Shown here: positions 15,539-24,515 of the stretch, piece by piece
Layout of the letters: each line of letters begins with the position of its first letter
Position numbering within the stretch: position 1 is the first letter of the stretch
Source: Scytonema millei VB511283
GTDB taxonomy: Bacteria > Cyanobacteriota > Cyanobacteriia > Cyanobacteriales > Chroococcidiopsidaceae
NCBI RefSeq assembly: GCF_000817735.3
Contig: NZ_JTJC03000001.1
Coordinates: 815,710 to 879,709, forward strand
DNA length: 64,000 nt
Reading direction: 5' to 3'
Position numbers and translations under genes: made by a program
The notes under the pieces: generated by a model
Seen by the model: the letters and a program-made list of their open reading frames with translations, nothing else
Told to the model about the DNA's origin: nothing
Database searches by the model: none

Positions 15539-18124
15539 ATGATAGAACAGAATGATGTCTCAAACCCCGACTGCAAGGAAAGTTTACTAAAAGAACTTGA
15601 AGCTCTGCCCGACGACTGGAGATTTACGCCAGTCAACGGCAATAAACAACCATACTCGCTCAGGTGGAACAAGCGCCCAAAAAGACGAGAGCTTATTGAA
15701 AGACATATCAAAATTGGACGCTGCAAAGCTATCGGTGTACTGTGCGGTAGTAAATCTGAGGGACAGTTATTTGTAGATTTTGATGGAACAAGTTCGTGGG
15801 GATACTTCGAGCTGATGTTTGGCGTTAATCCTCATGACCTACCGATAACTCCGGCTGTAACTTCAGGCAAGAAAGGAAGGCAACAGCAAATATTTCACGT
15901 ACCAGAAAAATACTGGAACGAAATCAAAACCACTAAGCTTGTGACTCTGTGCGGCATAGAAAAGCGAGAGGGCGTTGAATATTTAGAGTTAAGGTGGGAC
16001 GGATGCCAATCTGTAGTAGCTGGAGTTCACCCAGAAACTGGTAGTTACAGATGGCTCCCTGGAAAATCCCATAGAGAGATTGCTGTGGCTGAAGCACCAA
16101 TCTATCTAATCGAGGCGATGAAGCGTCCTGTAGCCCCTCCCAAATCCACCCACCTTTACACGCGCAATTACAACGGTGATGGTGATGTTGCACTAGCGAG
16201 AGAATGCTTGGCTGCTTTGAGTCCTTGGAGAGCAGGCAGTCACGATGAATGGATTCACGTTGGCATGGCACTGCATTCAGTTGGTGATGATTCATTGTTG
16301 GATGATTGGGACAGATGGAGTCAGCAGTCTGATAAATACGAATCGGGTGAATGTGAAAGGAGATGGCACAGCTTCAACCGCAGTGGATTAAATATCGGCT
16401 CTCTCTGCTATTGGGCGAAACAAGACGGATGGAAATCCAATAAAGAATTTGGCAAACAAGTTAACAAGGGTGTAAGGAAAAATATGTCCGAATCCGAAGC
16501 ATTTAAAACTGCTCTCACAGAAATTTGTAAAGAAACAGACCCAGAGCTGGTAGCCCTAAAGAAAGCGACAGTTGCTACCACTTTCAAAGTAAGCGTACAG
16601 GAAATTAATAAATTACTGAAACAGAAAGAGCAGACAGAAGAGGCGCGGCACGTAGAAGATTATGTTTTCAACACCGATAGTCTTTTCAAGGAGGAGCTAG
16701 CAGAGGATTTCCTAGTTCCTGGTATGTTGCCTAGAGGCGGGAGCGTTATTCTTGCAGGTGATGCAAAAGCGGGAAAAACCTTACTAGCTTACGAGTTAGC
16801 GTATGCTGTAGCAACCGGAGGAGAATTCTTAGGGGAGCGAGTTCCACAGGGTAGGGTATTGTTATTTCAGATAGAGCGACCGAATAAAAACTTACGACGC
16901 TTAATTAAGCGGGGATTTTCGAGCGATTTGCTAAAGTCTTCCGTAAGAGTACTCACGAAGTACAGCCCAGAACTATTAGAGCAGGAGTTGGCAGCAGACA
17001 ACTACACCCTCGTCATCATTGACTCGCTTACAGCAATCAACGTCGATTCTGGGGTGTCAGAGTGGAGCAAAGAGTATGCTGACCCAATCTATAAAATGCA
17101 GCCGCACATTGAAAAAGCTAACGCGACCTGCATCATCATCCACCATTTGAGTAAAAGTAATGAAGCGCAAGGAGTGCGGCAGCTAAGAGGTTCTTCCGCC
17201 ATCCCTGGTGCTGTGTGGGGATGCTTGGTATTGAAGCACGTTCTAAAACAAGACCCCTATAACAAGAAGAAATTTGTCATCGACCCGAACGAGACGCATA
17301 GAACGTTGGAGCTGGTAGGGCTTCAAGATGCCGGAGGAGCGGCATTAGACATCGAACTTAATATTGAAAATAATTCCTGGGTCAACCACGGGGAGGTAGG
17401 AGTATCAAAGGAAGTTGTAGAAGCTCGGCGCACGATGAGGGAGCGAATATTAAACGTGATGCTGCATAACTACCCTCATCCATTGCCGGGGATGGAAATA
17501 AAGGAAATGCTGGAACTTACCACAAAGGAAGAACTCGACACCATGTGGAAGGCGTTAGGGCGAATGGCGGAACGTAAAGAAATAAACGCGAAACCTAACC
17601 CTAAGAAATTATCTTCCAGGTTGTATTACCTCCCCCATTCGTACTATTTAGAGTTGTCCAGTAATTTTAATCAAAGCTATACAGAGAAAGAAACACAGAT
17701 TCTGGACAGTACAAATGATGTCCAGAAAGTGTCTAATGATACACAGAAAAACGCTGACATACTGTCCAGAAATGGAAACGTAGACCAGGTGAGCGTTTCA
17801 GTCAAATTACTGGACACTGTGGAGAATATGGAGGGGGGAGGTGTCCCTGTCCCGCAAAAAACTCCACTAGCGCCTCAAGGAACCAAGCCTAGATGTGGAG
17901 ATTTAATTCAATACGTAGGGTCAGGCGACCTAGATGGTAAAGGAGAAGATTTACTCGTCAAAAGCTTTAGTGGCGTTAACGAAGGAGTAGATAACGATTA
18001 CCGCAAACCACTCAAGTACATAATATGCCTAAGACCAAATGGAAACGAAGCCAAGTTCATCAGTGGCAATCCCTATATTCCAATCGAGGATACAATCATA
18101 GTCAAGCAGCAGGTAAGAACGTAA
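15539..18124 (+). CDS. Primase-polymerase/PriCT/RecA-like helicase replication protein
   Basis: An 861-aa fusion. Residues about 20-195 resemble a primase-polymerase (AEP) domain: acidic metal site 'LFVDFDG' (Asp80, Asp82), the 'TSGKKGRQQQIFHVP' loop, and 'QSVVAGVHPETGSYRW'. Residues about 215-300 match PriCT-2 ('WIHVGMALHS', 'LCYWAKQDGW'). Residues about 385-600 form a RecA-like/AAA_25 ATPase with Walker A GDAKAGKT (407-414) and Walker B 'LVIIDS' (491-496). A winged-helix-like segment (about 640-700) and a hydrophilic tail follow. This set usually primes and unwinds plasmid, phage or satellite DNA, so the element probably replicates autonomously after excision. It opens the main plus-strand run, and the next gene follows after 7 bp. 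Confidence 0.85.
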   Translation: MIEQNDVSNPDCKESLLKELEALPDDWRFTPVNGNKQPYSLRWNKRPKRRELIERHIKIGRCKAIGVLCGSKSEGQLFVDFDGTSSWGYFELMFGVNPHDLPITPAVTSGKKGRQQQIFHVPEKYWNEIKTTKLVTLCGIEKREGVEYLELRWDGCQSVVAGVHPETGSYRWLPGKSHREIAVAEAPIYLIEAMKRPVAPPKSTHLYTRNYNGDGDVALARECLAALSPWRAGSHDEWIHVGMALHSVGDDSLLDDWDRWSQQSDKYESGECERRWHSFNRSGLNIGSLCYWAKQDGWKSNKEFGKQVNKGVRKNMSESEAFKTALTEICKETDPELVALKKATVATTFKVSVQEINKLLKQKEQTEEARHVEDYVFNTDSLFKEELAEDFLVPGMLPRGGSVILAGDAKAGKTLLAYELAYAVATGGEFLGERVPQGRVLLFQIERPNKNLRRLIKRGFSSDLLKSSVRVLTKYSPELLEQELAADNYTLVIIDSLTAINVDSGVSEWSKEYADPIYKMQPHIEKANATCIIIHHLSKSNEAQGVRQLRGSSAIPGAVWGCLVLKHVLKQDPYNKKKFVIDPNETHRTLELVGLQDAGGAALDIELNIENNSWVNHGEVGVSKEVVEARRTMRERILNVMLHNYPHPLPGMEIKEMLELTTKEELDTMWKALGRMAERKEINAKPNPKKLSSRLYYLPHSYYLELSSNFNQSYTEKETQILDSTNDVQKVSNDTQKNADILSRNGNVDQVSVSVKLLDTVENMEGGGVPVPQKTPLAPQGTKPRCGDLIQYVGSGDLDGKGEDLLVKSFSGVNEGVDNDYRKPLKYIICLRPNGNEAKFISGNPYIPIEDTIIVKQQVRT

Positions 18125-18131
18125 AAAACCT

Positions 18132-18578
18132 ATGGAAGCATCCGCACCAGCCGTACCCTTAAAACACCTGAATGTAGTTGGACTAGCTAGAGTCTATGAG
18201 TTTCTGATGGCTCAAGGTAACTTTCACCTTATCTCTTTGCTTGGTGCTGCTACATACGCAGGGGGATTCCTGGTACGCGAGACAGAATCGGGAACGCATT
18301 TCATGATTCAGATGCCTAGCTCTAAATCAGCACAGGAAATGATAGGGCAAGCAGTAACGCTATTCTTCTGCCTGGAGGAAGCATTTCCTATCTCCCGATT
18401 GTTGATTAGCACGACTAAAGACCCATTCATGACAGTACCAGCAGACTACTGGATATCATTGGGCAGCTTCCAATTAAAGCCGAATCTGTATGTAGGTGTG
18501 GGTCAAGTCGAAGGACACCCAGACTGGTATGCAGTAGTCAAGCTGGACGAGGACGGCAAATTGGTCAGAGAAAAATAG
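18132..18578 (+). CDS. Protein of unknown function next to the primase
   Basis: 148 aa with no family recognised. It is predicted to be mixed alpha/beta with hydrophobic strands ('LISLLGAATYAGGFLV', 'LYVGVGQVEGHPDWYAVVKL') but no convincing membrane segment. The 7-bp spacing to the replication gene suggests one transcript and a possible replication-accessory role, by position only. Confidence 0.6.
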   Translation: MEASAPAVPLKHLNVVGLARVYEFLMAQGNFHLISLLGAATYAGGFLVRETESGTHFMIQMPSSKSAQEMIGQAVTLFFCLEEAFPISRLLISTTKDPFMTVPADYWISLGSFQLKPNLYVGVGQVEGHPDWYAVVKLDEDGKLVREK

Positions 18579-18733
18579 AAGGTCTGTAGATTTCTCTTGA
18601 AGATTTATTTATATATGTGTTGAGAGATGCTGATACACGGTGTGAAGGCAAAAATAGTACAATAAGTAGTACGACACCTGACGCACTTAAACGCAGTCAT
18701 AAATCATCCAGGTGCTAACTTCGGCATCACCTT

Positions 18734-18919
18734 ATGAAGTCTTACATTGTCTGCGCTGAAGCTGACGGTATCGAACTCTATTGGACTGGCGGACGTAACG
18801 GTTACTGGACTAAGAGTTATGCCGATGCCTACCGTTACAAATTAATATCTAGTGCCTGGGAAGTTATGCAGCGGGAACACCCCAGTGGGATTACTGTCAT
18901 GTGGATAGTGGAAATATAG
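18734..18919 (+). CDS. 61-aa protein of unknown function
   Basis: ATG at 18734 after a 155-bp gap. The product is Trp/Tyr-rich ('YWTGGRNGYWTKSYADAYRYK') and looks like a compact small fold. No family is recognised. Confidence 0.5.
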   Translation: MKSYIVCAEADGIELYWTGGRNGYWTKSYADAYRYKLISSAWEVMQREHPSGITVMWIVEI

Positions 18920-18922
18920 TCG

Positions 18923-19093
18923 ATGCCGGACAAGGACGGTCGCATTCAATCAATAAGCACCAAAAAAAATTCCTACCAACTAGCGCCGCAGTGGGAACGG
19001 GTGGTAGGAGAAGCTGATAGGGACAACACGGAAATCCTATGTTGTCTCAATCCGATTTTTCTATACGGAAACGCATTTTTCTTCTGCCAATAG
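18923..19093 (+). CDS. Possible 56-aa protein, or a structured RNA region
   Basis: ATG 18923, 3 bp after the preceding stop, to TAG 19093. Two stem-loops lie inside it: an 8-bp stem at 18971-19009 (CCTACCA/TGGTAGG) and a 7-bp stem at 19022-19046 (GACAACA/TGTTGTC), with a T5 run shortly after the second. The structure competes with a coding reading: the stretch could be a translationally coupled small gene or a structured 3' region/terminator of the preceding gene. Confidence 0.3.
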   Translation: MPDKDGRIQSISTKKNSYQLAPQWERVVGEADRDNTEILCCLNPIFLYGNAFFFCQ

Positions 19094-19171
19094 GCTGAGT
19101 TATTTGTTACAAGCGTTTGTTGGTTAGAAAACATACTAATCCTTACCCAGATGTCAATCTAGGTGGCAATG

Positions 19172-19372
19172 CTAGAGATGCTTCCCGACTAGCTTGATTC
19201 TTTTTTGCATCATCTCAGCGAAAACGGTAATCGCTTGAATATATGCAGCTCTTGCTTCCAATTGTGTATGCGTAATCAGCATCATCAACTCTGGAGAATC
19301 ATCTTTTTGTGCTTGCGCTACTTGGGTGTAAACAAGTGCTTCTTCTGCTTTTTGCTGAATAACTGACCGCAT
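19172..19372 (-). CDS. Small helical protein, possible downstream half of a split gene
   Basis: 66 aa, strongly helical (Ala/Gln/Glu-rich). It overlaps the end of the upstream small ORF by 55 bp in the -1 frame. Its first residues copy the same DNA that encodes the tail of the upstream ORF, so the two could be one coiled-coil protein split by a frameshift, or two overlapping genes. No family is recognised. Confidence 0.4.
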   Translation of the reverse strand: MRSVIQQKAEEALVYTQVAQAQKDDSPELMMLITHTQLEARAAYIQAITVFAEMMQKRIKLVGKHL

Positions 19373-19518
19373 TCCTCAATCAGTTGACCGTGTGACAATG
19401 CTAGTTGGTCGCTACGTTCTTGCAATCTCTTACCCCATTGCTCCACTTTGAGTCCATGTTCTTGTAACCTCAAGGCGGGTTGTTCCAAAGTGTGGGTAGA
19501 TGTTACAACTTCATGCAT
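19318..19518 (-). CDS. Small coiled-coil protein, possible upstream half of a split gene
   Basis: 66 aa, rich in Leu/Gln/Glu with a heptad-like pattern ('RLQEHGLKVEQWGKRLQERS'). It ends in a Lys-rich tail after an A5 run (near 19351), where a -1 shift would join it to the next ORF. Function is unknown. Confidence 0.4.
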   Translation of the reverse strand: MHEVVTSTHTLEQPALRLQEHGLKVEQWGKRLQERSDQLALSHGQLIEECGQLFSKKQKKHLFTPK

Positions 19519-19663
19519 GGCGCGTCTTAGTTAGACATAAGTTGGACATAAGTTAGACATGTCCCAGTCTATCAAGTTTATCCTTCGTCCAATTCATCCA
19601 GAAGGATGATGTGTAATGCAGTATATTCATAACTGAAAAAGGATAGCAGGCTAATCCCGCTAG

Positions 19664-19882
19664 TTACTCCAGCTTTTCTGTTCTAGGGTCAGCATTCTGC
19701 GGGAACACAAACAAGTTTAACGACCCAGCTCTACGGGCAAGAAGAACAGCATTCCCCAAGTGGTAGTGAGTAATCAAAAGCCATCTGTCGTACAAGCTAC
19801 CGCAGTACAAGTAAACATCAACCGGAAATTTCTCCGTGTCTTCATTCAGAAGCGGCACTTGCCAGCGTGATTCCCCACCCAC
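19664..19882 (-). CDS. 72-aa protein of unknown function
   Basis: The frame opens with GTG at 19882. An ATG 7 bp upstream is in another frame. The product has a hydrophobic centre ('VYLYCGSLYDRWLLITHYHLG') without a clear membrane helix. No family is recognised; coding status is uncertain. Confidence 0.35.
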   Translation of the reverse strand: MGGESRWQVPLLNEDTEKFPVDVYLYCGSLYDRWLLITHYHLGNAVLLARRAGSLNLFVFPQNADPRTEKLE

Positions 19883-19973
19883 ATGAGATGCACCTTGTTA
19901 GCTACACTCCTATTCATTTCTCAAGACTACGAGTGATTCAACTACCCAAGGGCGGAAAAGGTCAATCAGTGAC

Positions 19974-20228
19974 TCATGGTTTCTTAGAAATTTGATGTAT
20001 CAATTCCTTTTGTTGCTGGACAGCTTCAGACATCTCGCGAGAGTTTCTTCTAATCGCTTTTATGGTGTAAAAGAAGGCGATGATGGCTTCATCGTTGACG
20101 CTACCATACATAGCCCTTACAGCCGCTGCAACAAGCTGCTCGGGAGATTTTCCGGTTTCTTTTGCCGCATTAGCTAGCAACTCTAGGTCTTCCGGTTCTA
20201 GCTCCAAGACTAAAGTTTTTTTGTGCAT
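19974..20228 (-). CDS. Small RHH-like protein
   Basis: 84 aa. The N-terminus 'KKTLVLELEPEDLELLANAA' followed by 'SPEQLVAAAVRAMYG' resembles a ribbon-helix-helix fold, with a helical extension behind it. It is probably a DNA-binding regulator or an antitoxin-like protein; no partner toxin is visible beside it. Confidence 0.5.
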   Translation of the reverse strand: MHKKTLVLELEPEDLELLANAAKETGKSPEQLVAAAVRAMYGSVNDEAIIAFFYTIKAIRRNSREMSEAVQQQKELIHQISKKP

Positions 20229-20452
20229 TGGCTATTAAAAGTTTGATTTTGTAATGGTTGAGCATGAGAAGCAGTCGGCTACCAAGTATAATTACTTACT
20301 CACGATAGGGCTGTTAAAATTGTTACAAGTCCCTAGCATCGCCTCTAAGCCTGATTGTGTAACAACCTTGGCTTGCCTTCAAAAATACCACCAACCCCCC
20401 TCTTACCCATCAACATGAAGGAGTTACGTAGCACTGATTTTAGTTGTGGTGC

Positions 20453-20860
20453 TTAGGAAAGATAACGTTTAATCACTGTTACCAGAAGGTCTAAATCGTA
20501 AGGTTTTGCAACGAAGTCAATGCATCCCGCTGATAAGTACTGTCCTTTTTCTTCTTCTGTGACCATACCAGTCACGGCAATAATGGGTATGTTTGCTGTC
20601 TGAGAATCTTGCTTGAGACGCTCAGCCACTTCTAAACCACTGATGTCAGGTAGCAACATATCTAACAGAATCAAGTCCGGTTGGTGTTGCTGTGCCATAG
20701 CTATAGCAGTCCGACCGTCAGTAGCGGCGATGAATGGAAAGCCTATTATCTCCAAAACTTCGATAATCAGTTCTAAGTTGTCCGCACTATCTTCAACTGC
20801 TAGAACTAATTCTCGTTTGAAATTGTCAACCTGACTCTCCACGCCGAACGACACCGACAC
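20453..20860 (-). CDS. Stand-alone receiver-domain response regulator
   Basis: 135 aa, a single CheY-like receiver. The acidic pocket is in 'LVLAVEDSADN' (Glu-Asp instead of Asp-Asp), acceptor Asp in 'LILLDMLLP', switch Thr in 'IIAVTGM' and Lys in 'DFVAKPYDL'. There is no output domain and no kinase inside the element, so any phosphate would come from a host kinase. It is cargo on the element. Confidence 0.85.
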   Translation of the reverse strand: MSVSFGVESQVDNFKRELVLAVEDSADNLELIIEVLEIIGFPFIAATDGRTAIAMAQQHQPDLILLDMLLPDISGLEVAERLKQDSQTANIPIIAVTGMVTEEEKGQYLSAGCIDFVAKPYDLDLLVTVIKRYLS

Positions 20861-21204
20861 CTCCTAACATTTGTAGCATCAAGCGTAAACATATCCAATC
20901 GCCTTTATTTTAAGCAATACTTCGTTAGGTATAAATACTGTTAATACTGCACTTATTTCTTAGCTCCAATGCAATACAGGAGTCCCAGATTCTCCATCCC
21001 CCCGTAGCCAGCCTGAATAATGTGAACGGGGTGCATGGCATGACAATCGCTAGCAATAGCCATACTGTATCTCCTGATACGTAATTCTTGAAATACCGAT
21101 GATTGCGTGAGTGCTACTTCTAATAAGTGACACTCACTATTGCTATGACTGGGTATTGCTGACAGGCGTACTCAGTGCGTACTCGCAGGTCAAAGCTGGT
21201 TATC

Positions 21205-21222
21205 ACTGGCGATTCCGCCAGT
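21205..21222. repeat. 18-bp palindrome, copy 1
   Basis: ACTGGCG-ATTC-CGCCAGT, with 7-bp perfect arms. An identical 18-mer occurs at 27819-27836 within the first ParB-like gene. I saw no other copy in the window. Confidence 0.7.
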
Positions 21223-21408
21223 TAGATTATGCTTTGCACTTGTGGAGCATGGCGATAATCTCTCGCTACTAGTCAAATACTCAAGAATTTCAATAATCCA
21301 TTCACCATCATCGTGCTAGATAGTTACCTGCCTAATCATGCAGCATTGTGAGTATCGCAGCAGATAATCCATAGATTGCTACTCAGCTAGATGTCCTACC
21401 GATAATGC

Positions 21409-21424
21409 GTTATACGTGTTATAC
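21409..21424 (+). promoter_or_regulatory. GTTATAC direct repeats upstream of the unknown module
   Basis: GTTATAC at 21409-21415 and 21418-21424 (period 9), 20-35 bp upstream of the first gene of the module. It could be an operator or a -10-like promoter region; inference only. Confidence 0.3.
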
Positions 21425-21443
21425 AATGCAGGTATACCACTGA

Positions 21444-21800
21444 TTGGATATTGGGTTAGATGTGACCAGACCATTCAAGAAGCAAGCCAGCAAGTATATG
21501 TACACATGGAATATTGACCCAACCATGAGGGCATTCCTGTTTCACTTGGCTGGAAATGTCGAGCATTGCTCGGTTGCGTCGTTGTTATATCGAGCAGTTA
21601 CGCATTACTCTCTACGAGAACACAAAATCAGCTATCACGAGTTTGCTAAGGATTTGAAGGTGGAGAGTCCTGATGAGTTGAGAATGCAGCTCACGTTATC
21701 TGATGCCAAGAGGCGAAACCTTCAGCAAGATTTGTATGAAGCGAGATATGAGCTGCGGCAGGCACGAGAAAGGCTTAAATCATTAGGAGTTGAGGGGTAA
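21444..21800 (+). CDS. Unknown-module protein 1 (118 aa)
   Basis: The frame opens with TTG; GTG at 21462 and an internal ATG at codon 19 are alternatives, so the start is unsure. The C-terminal third is a strong coiled coil ('ARYELRQARERLKSL'); the N-terminal part looks like a small DNA-binding fold ('FLFHLAGNVEHCSVASLLYRA'). It heads a same-strand, tightly spaced set of unknown genes. No family is recognised. Confidence 0.6.
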   Translation: MDIGLDVTRPFKKQASKYMYTWNIDPTMRAFLFHLAGNVEHCSVASLLYRAVTHYSLREHKISYHEFAKDLKVESPDELRMQLTLSDAKRRNLQQDLYEARYELRQARERLKSLGVEG

Positions 21801-21804
21801 TAAA

Positions 21805-22374
21805 GTGGGTTATTCCAGAGAGCATATAGCAGCGATGGCAAAAGCTGGCTGGCAGTTGGATTCAGCAGGTCATTTCTATCGAGATTTACCAGCTACCACT
21901 GTTGACAAGAGTGGAAATGAGATAGAGGCAGCACCAGTAGCGGAAGCATATAAGCCAGCATTCCACGACAATCAGCAGATACGGCAGGAGCCTCGCCACG
22001 AACCAGTGGCTAGCCATCCTCGAAACATCTATTTGGAGTTGATGCAGCAGGAGCGGGATAAGCAGGCGGAGATTGCACGGCGAGAAGCAGCCAAGAATGA
22101 GATGAAATTCATGGGCAAGCAGGAGGCACGGCAATACGTCAACGATGAAGGACTCAACTCTCAGCTCACGTTAGAAGAACAGCATCAGCTTCGCAGGCAG
22201 ATGCGGCTACATCACCAGAAGCGGGAAGAGGCACGGCAACAGCGACAGGCTGCTATCAGGACTTTTGGTGGTGCTAGGGCTACTCTGCTGAAAACCATTC
22301 ATGAAATGTCTCCGGCTGAGAAAGCAGAACTCAAGTCTTTGTTGGGATTGGATGGAGGGGCTAGTGATGTCTAA
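21805..22374 (+). CDS. Unknown-module protein 2 (189 aa)
   Basis: I place the start at GTG 21805 because GAGGGGT lies just upstream at the right spacing; the frame also opens at TTG 21790. The product is very Gln/Arg/Glu-rich, with a long charged helical stretch in the middle ('QLRRQMRLHHQKREEARQQR') and a short C-terminal helix ('SPAEKAELKSLLGL'). It overlaps the next gene by 8 bp. Low-complexity helical proteins of this kind can be scaffolds or RNA/DNA binders; function is unknown. Confidence 0.6.
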   Translation: MGYSREHIAAMAKAGWQLDSAGHFYRDLPATTVDKSGNEIEAAPVAEAYKPAFHDNQQIRQEPRHEPVASHPRNIYLELMQQERDKQAEIARREAAKNEMKFMGKQEARQYVNDEGLNSQLTLEEQHQLRRQMRLHHQKREEARQQRQAAIRTFGGARATLLKTIHEMSPAEKAELKSLLGLDGGASDV

Positions 22375-22666
22375 GGCTAAGCAAGGTAGTGCTGAGGGTA
22401 ATGTAGGCTGGGGCTACAGCCGTATCAAGCCAATGGGCAGGTCTGACACGTTGCAGTGGGAAGACATCAGACCGGAAGACCAGCACCTATACGTCCAGAT
22501 TGGCAAGAGACTCTACCATAAAGGCGGACTCAGCCCCGAACAGTTGCGTAAGTTTGACACCCAATACGTTACTGCTGAAGGTTATGAGGCTTGTGTAATC
22601 CAGCGCCAGACCTTTGGTGGAAACGTCAAAATTCTCAGCGATAGAGTCCCCGCCTCAGAACCCTAG
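22367..22666 (+). CDS. Unknown-module protein 3 (99 aa)
   Basis: ATG 22367 with GGAGGGG about 6 bp upstream, overlapping the previous gene by 8 bp, which suggests translational coupling. The product looks like a compact domain ('DIRPEDQHLYVQIGKRLYHK', 'LSPEQLRKFDTQYV'). No family is recognised. Confidence 0.6.
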   Translation: MSKAKQGSAEGNVGWGYSRIKPMGRSDTLQWEDIRPEDQHLYVQIGKRLYHKGGLSPEQLRKFDTQYVTAEGYEACVIQRQTFGGNVKILSDRVPASEP

Positions 22667-22695
22667 CATTAATTTTTTGGAGGATTTAAGTATAT

Positions 22696-23397
22696 ATGCC
22701 TAAAATCGTGCCACTCGACCAAAGAGCCATGATGCAACCCAAGCCGGAGCCACCACCTAAACCTATACCTTTTTCAAGGTTAGAAGATTTTGACTGGAAT
22801 CAGACGATGTACCAGACTTACGTTTTACCCAAGCCTTTGTTTGAAAAGCTGGAGCAGATACCAGACAAGGAAAGATTCATCTGTCAGTGTCTCTTAGATT
22901 TGATTAACGACAGCCGTGGAGTAGAGCGACAAGAACCAACTAAGCCTAGAGAGGCGTGGTACAGCTACACCAAGAAGATTCCTACGCAGCGGCTATTCAA
23001 GTTTGAACACCACGATGATAAAGTTCGCCCTTACTATGAGGTGACAGCGGAGCATACTCGAAAGCGAATCCCAAATCTGCCTGGTGACGAGCAGGTGGTA
23101 TTCTTCGAGCCTACTCAGCACGACCAGAGACAAGCCAGCAATTTTCAAGTGCCTCTTAGGTTGTGGAACGAGGCATATCGCATATCCGAATTCTTCCAAA
23201 TGACTGTCTACGATATGTTCTTGCAAGCTGTGGAGCGTGGCTTGTTCAAGCACGAACAACAGAAACCGCAGCCCGTCAATCCCAATGCTGCCAGGTACAA
23301 ACGTTTTTCAGACAGGGAACAGCAACGCGAGAATCGTCTAATCGAGACAGTCGCTAAGCGCATGGCAAAAAATAATCCATCGGGTGGTGAGGCATGA
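22696..23397 (+). CDS. Unknown-module protein 4 (233 aa)
   Basis: ATG 22696 preceded by GGAGGA. It has a Pro-rich N-terminus (residues about 15-27), a folded centre, and a helical region ('RISEFFQMTVYDMFLQAV') that could be a ribbon-helix-helix-like or partner-binding segment, then a basic Gln-rich tail. It overlaps the next gene by 4 bp (ATGA). Function is unknown. Confidence 0.6.
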   Translation: MPKIVPLDQRAMMQPKPEPPPKPIPFSRLEDFDWNQTMYQTYVLPKPLFEKLEQIPDKERFICQCLLDLINDSRGVERQEPTKPREAWYSYTKKIPTQRLFKFEHHDDKVRPYYEVTAEHTRKRIPNLPGDEQVVFFEPTQHDQRQASNFQVPLRLWNEAYRISEFFQMTVYDMFLQAVERGLFKHEQQKPQPVNPNAARYKRFSDREQQRENRLIETVAKRMAKNNPSGGEA

Positions 23398-24515
23398 CAG
23401 ACATTCCGTATTCCCAAATCCAAGCAGTTCCAGTGCAGCAGCAAGTTAACCAATCCCTAAACTATGCAGCAACTAGAGCAAATCAACTCGGAATAGAACT
23501 CGGACCAGAACTAAGAGCGGAGTTGGCAGCTCCTACCACGTATTATCCAGGGGAGGAGCAGAATGCTAATCCTGGTTTCTACGAAAATACTACATGGGCA
23601 AATATTCAGCCACAGCAACGGCAAGCCAAGCCAGTAGACACACGCCCTCAGCCAGAAATTGCTTACGAGAACTATCTAGCCGAGAAGCACCAAGCCGAGC
23701 AGCCACAGGAGCAAGCCAAGCAAGTACAGGGGCAGAACGCCAAGCTAGTCGCCGCTAGTCTCGAATATGGCTGGGAGACACCATCTTTTCAGGCGTATCT
23801 CGATAGCGATGACGATGCATATTTGAGTATGCGATTATCTCCCCAGCAGATTCAGTTAGCTAATGAGGTGTGGGGCTTGGACGAAGACACGGCTAAGGCT
23901 TACATCTACCACCACAAGCTAACCGCCGAAGACCTCGCCCTAATCGAGACATCTTTCACGGGCAAAACATCATCACTTTCTGTGGCAGCACCTCCACCAC
24001 CGAGACTGGAGCCGAAGAGTAAAACTGTTGATGACGATGACGGTTCAGATGATGACGATTCTAGCTACGCTCCTGATTCAAATACTGCTGGCAATACTGC
24101 TGGTGTTGGCGATTATGATTCTGTTGCAGCTCTCGACGATGTAAACCACATGCGGCGCACTTATTTCTCACAAGCCAATGACGCTGAGTGGTCGGCTATC
24201 CTGAACGATTGCATCGATGAATTCGAGTCTCTACCACAGCAGGAGAGAGAAGCATACGACAATCCAGCGGGAATCTGGGCATTGCATCAGCGTGTATCCT
24301 ATCGGCGACAGCAGCAAGCCCAAGCTCAGCAGAAAAGACAACAGGGAGCGCTGAAGAAGCAGACACAATCTTTTAACAATACCGCTCTGACGAGAGATGG
24401 TCGCTTACGCCAAAGTTGGATTGATAGACTGTCACCGCAGCAGTACGAACAGCAGGCAGACCGTATCTACCAGTGGTATAGAGCTGGCAAGGTGGACAGG
24501 AATGCTTACTACTAG
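23394..24515 (+). CDS. Unknown-module protein 5 (373 aa, Gln-rich with acidic linker)
   Basis: Starts in an ATGA overlap. The product has a Gln-rich N-terminal 120 residues, a small domain (about 120-190, 'LSPQQIQLANEVWGLDEDTAKAY'), an acidic linker (about 210-225, runs of Asp), and a C-terminal helical domain (about 250-373) ending 'YQWYRAGKVDRNAYY'. No enzyme motif is visible. Its composition suggests a structural or scaffold protein; this is inference. It ends directly before a 101-bp inverted-repeat structure. Confidence 0.6.
   Translation: MTDIPYSQIQAVPVQQQVNQSLNYAATRANQLGIELGPELRAELAAPTTYYPGEEQNANPGFYENTTWANIQPQQRQAKPVDTRPQPEIAYENYLAEKHQAEQPQEQAKQVQGQNAKLVAASLEYGWETPSFQAYLDSDDDAYLSMRLSPQQIQLANEVWGLDEDTAKAYIYHHKLTAEDLALIETSFTGKTSSLSVAAPPPPRLEPKSKTVDDDDGSDDDDSSYAPDSNTAGNTAGVGDYDSVAALDDVNHMRRTYFSQANDAEWSAILNDCIDEFESLPQQEREAYDNPAGIWALHQRVSYRRQQQAQAQQKRQQGALKKQTQSFNNTALTRDGRLRQSWIDRLSPQQYEQQADRIYQWYRAGKVDRNAYY

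Larger units (their letters stand above)
20861..21443. other. 583-bp gap with palindromes and short repeats
   Basis: No gene. It holds an 18-bp palindrome (21205-21222), two GCGTACTC direct repeats near 21165-21183, an ATACTCAA like the arm sites near 21278, and two GTTATAC repeats just upstream of the next gene. It separates the divergent receiver gene and unknown-module operon, and is a candidate regulatory region or replication origin. Confidence 0.4.
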
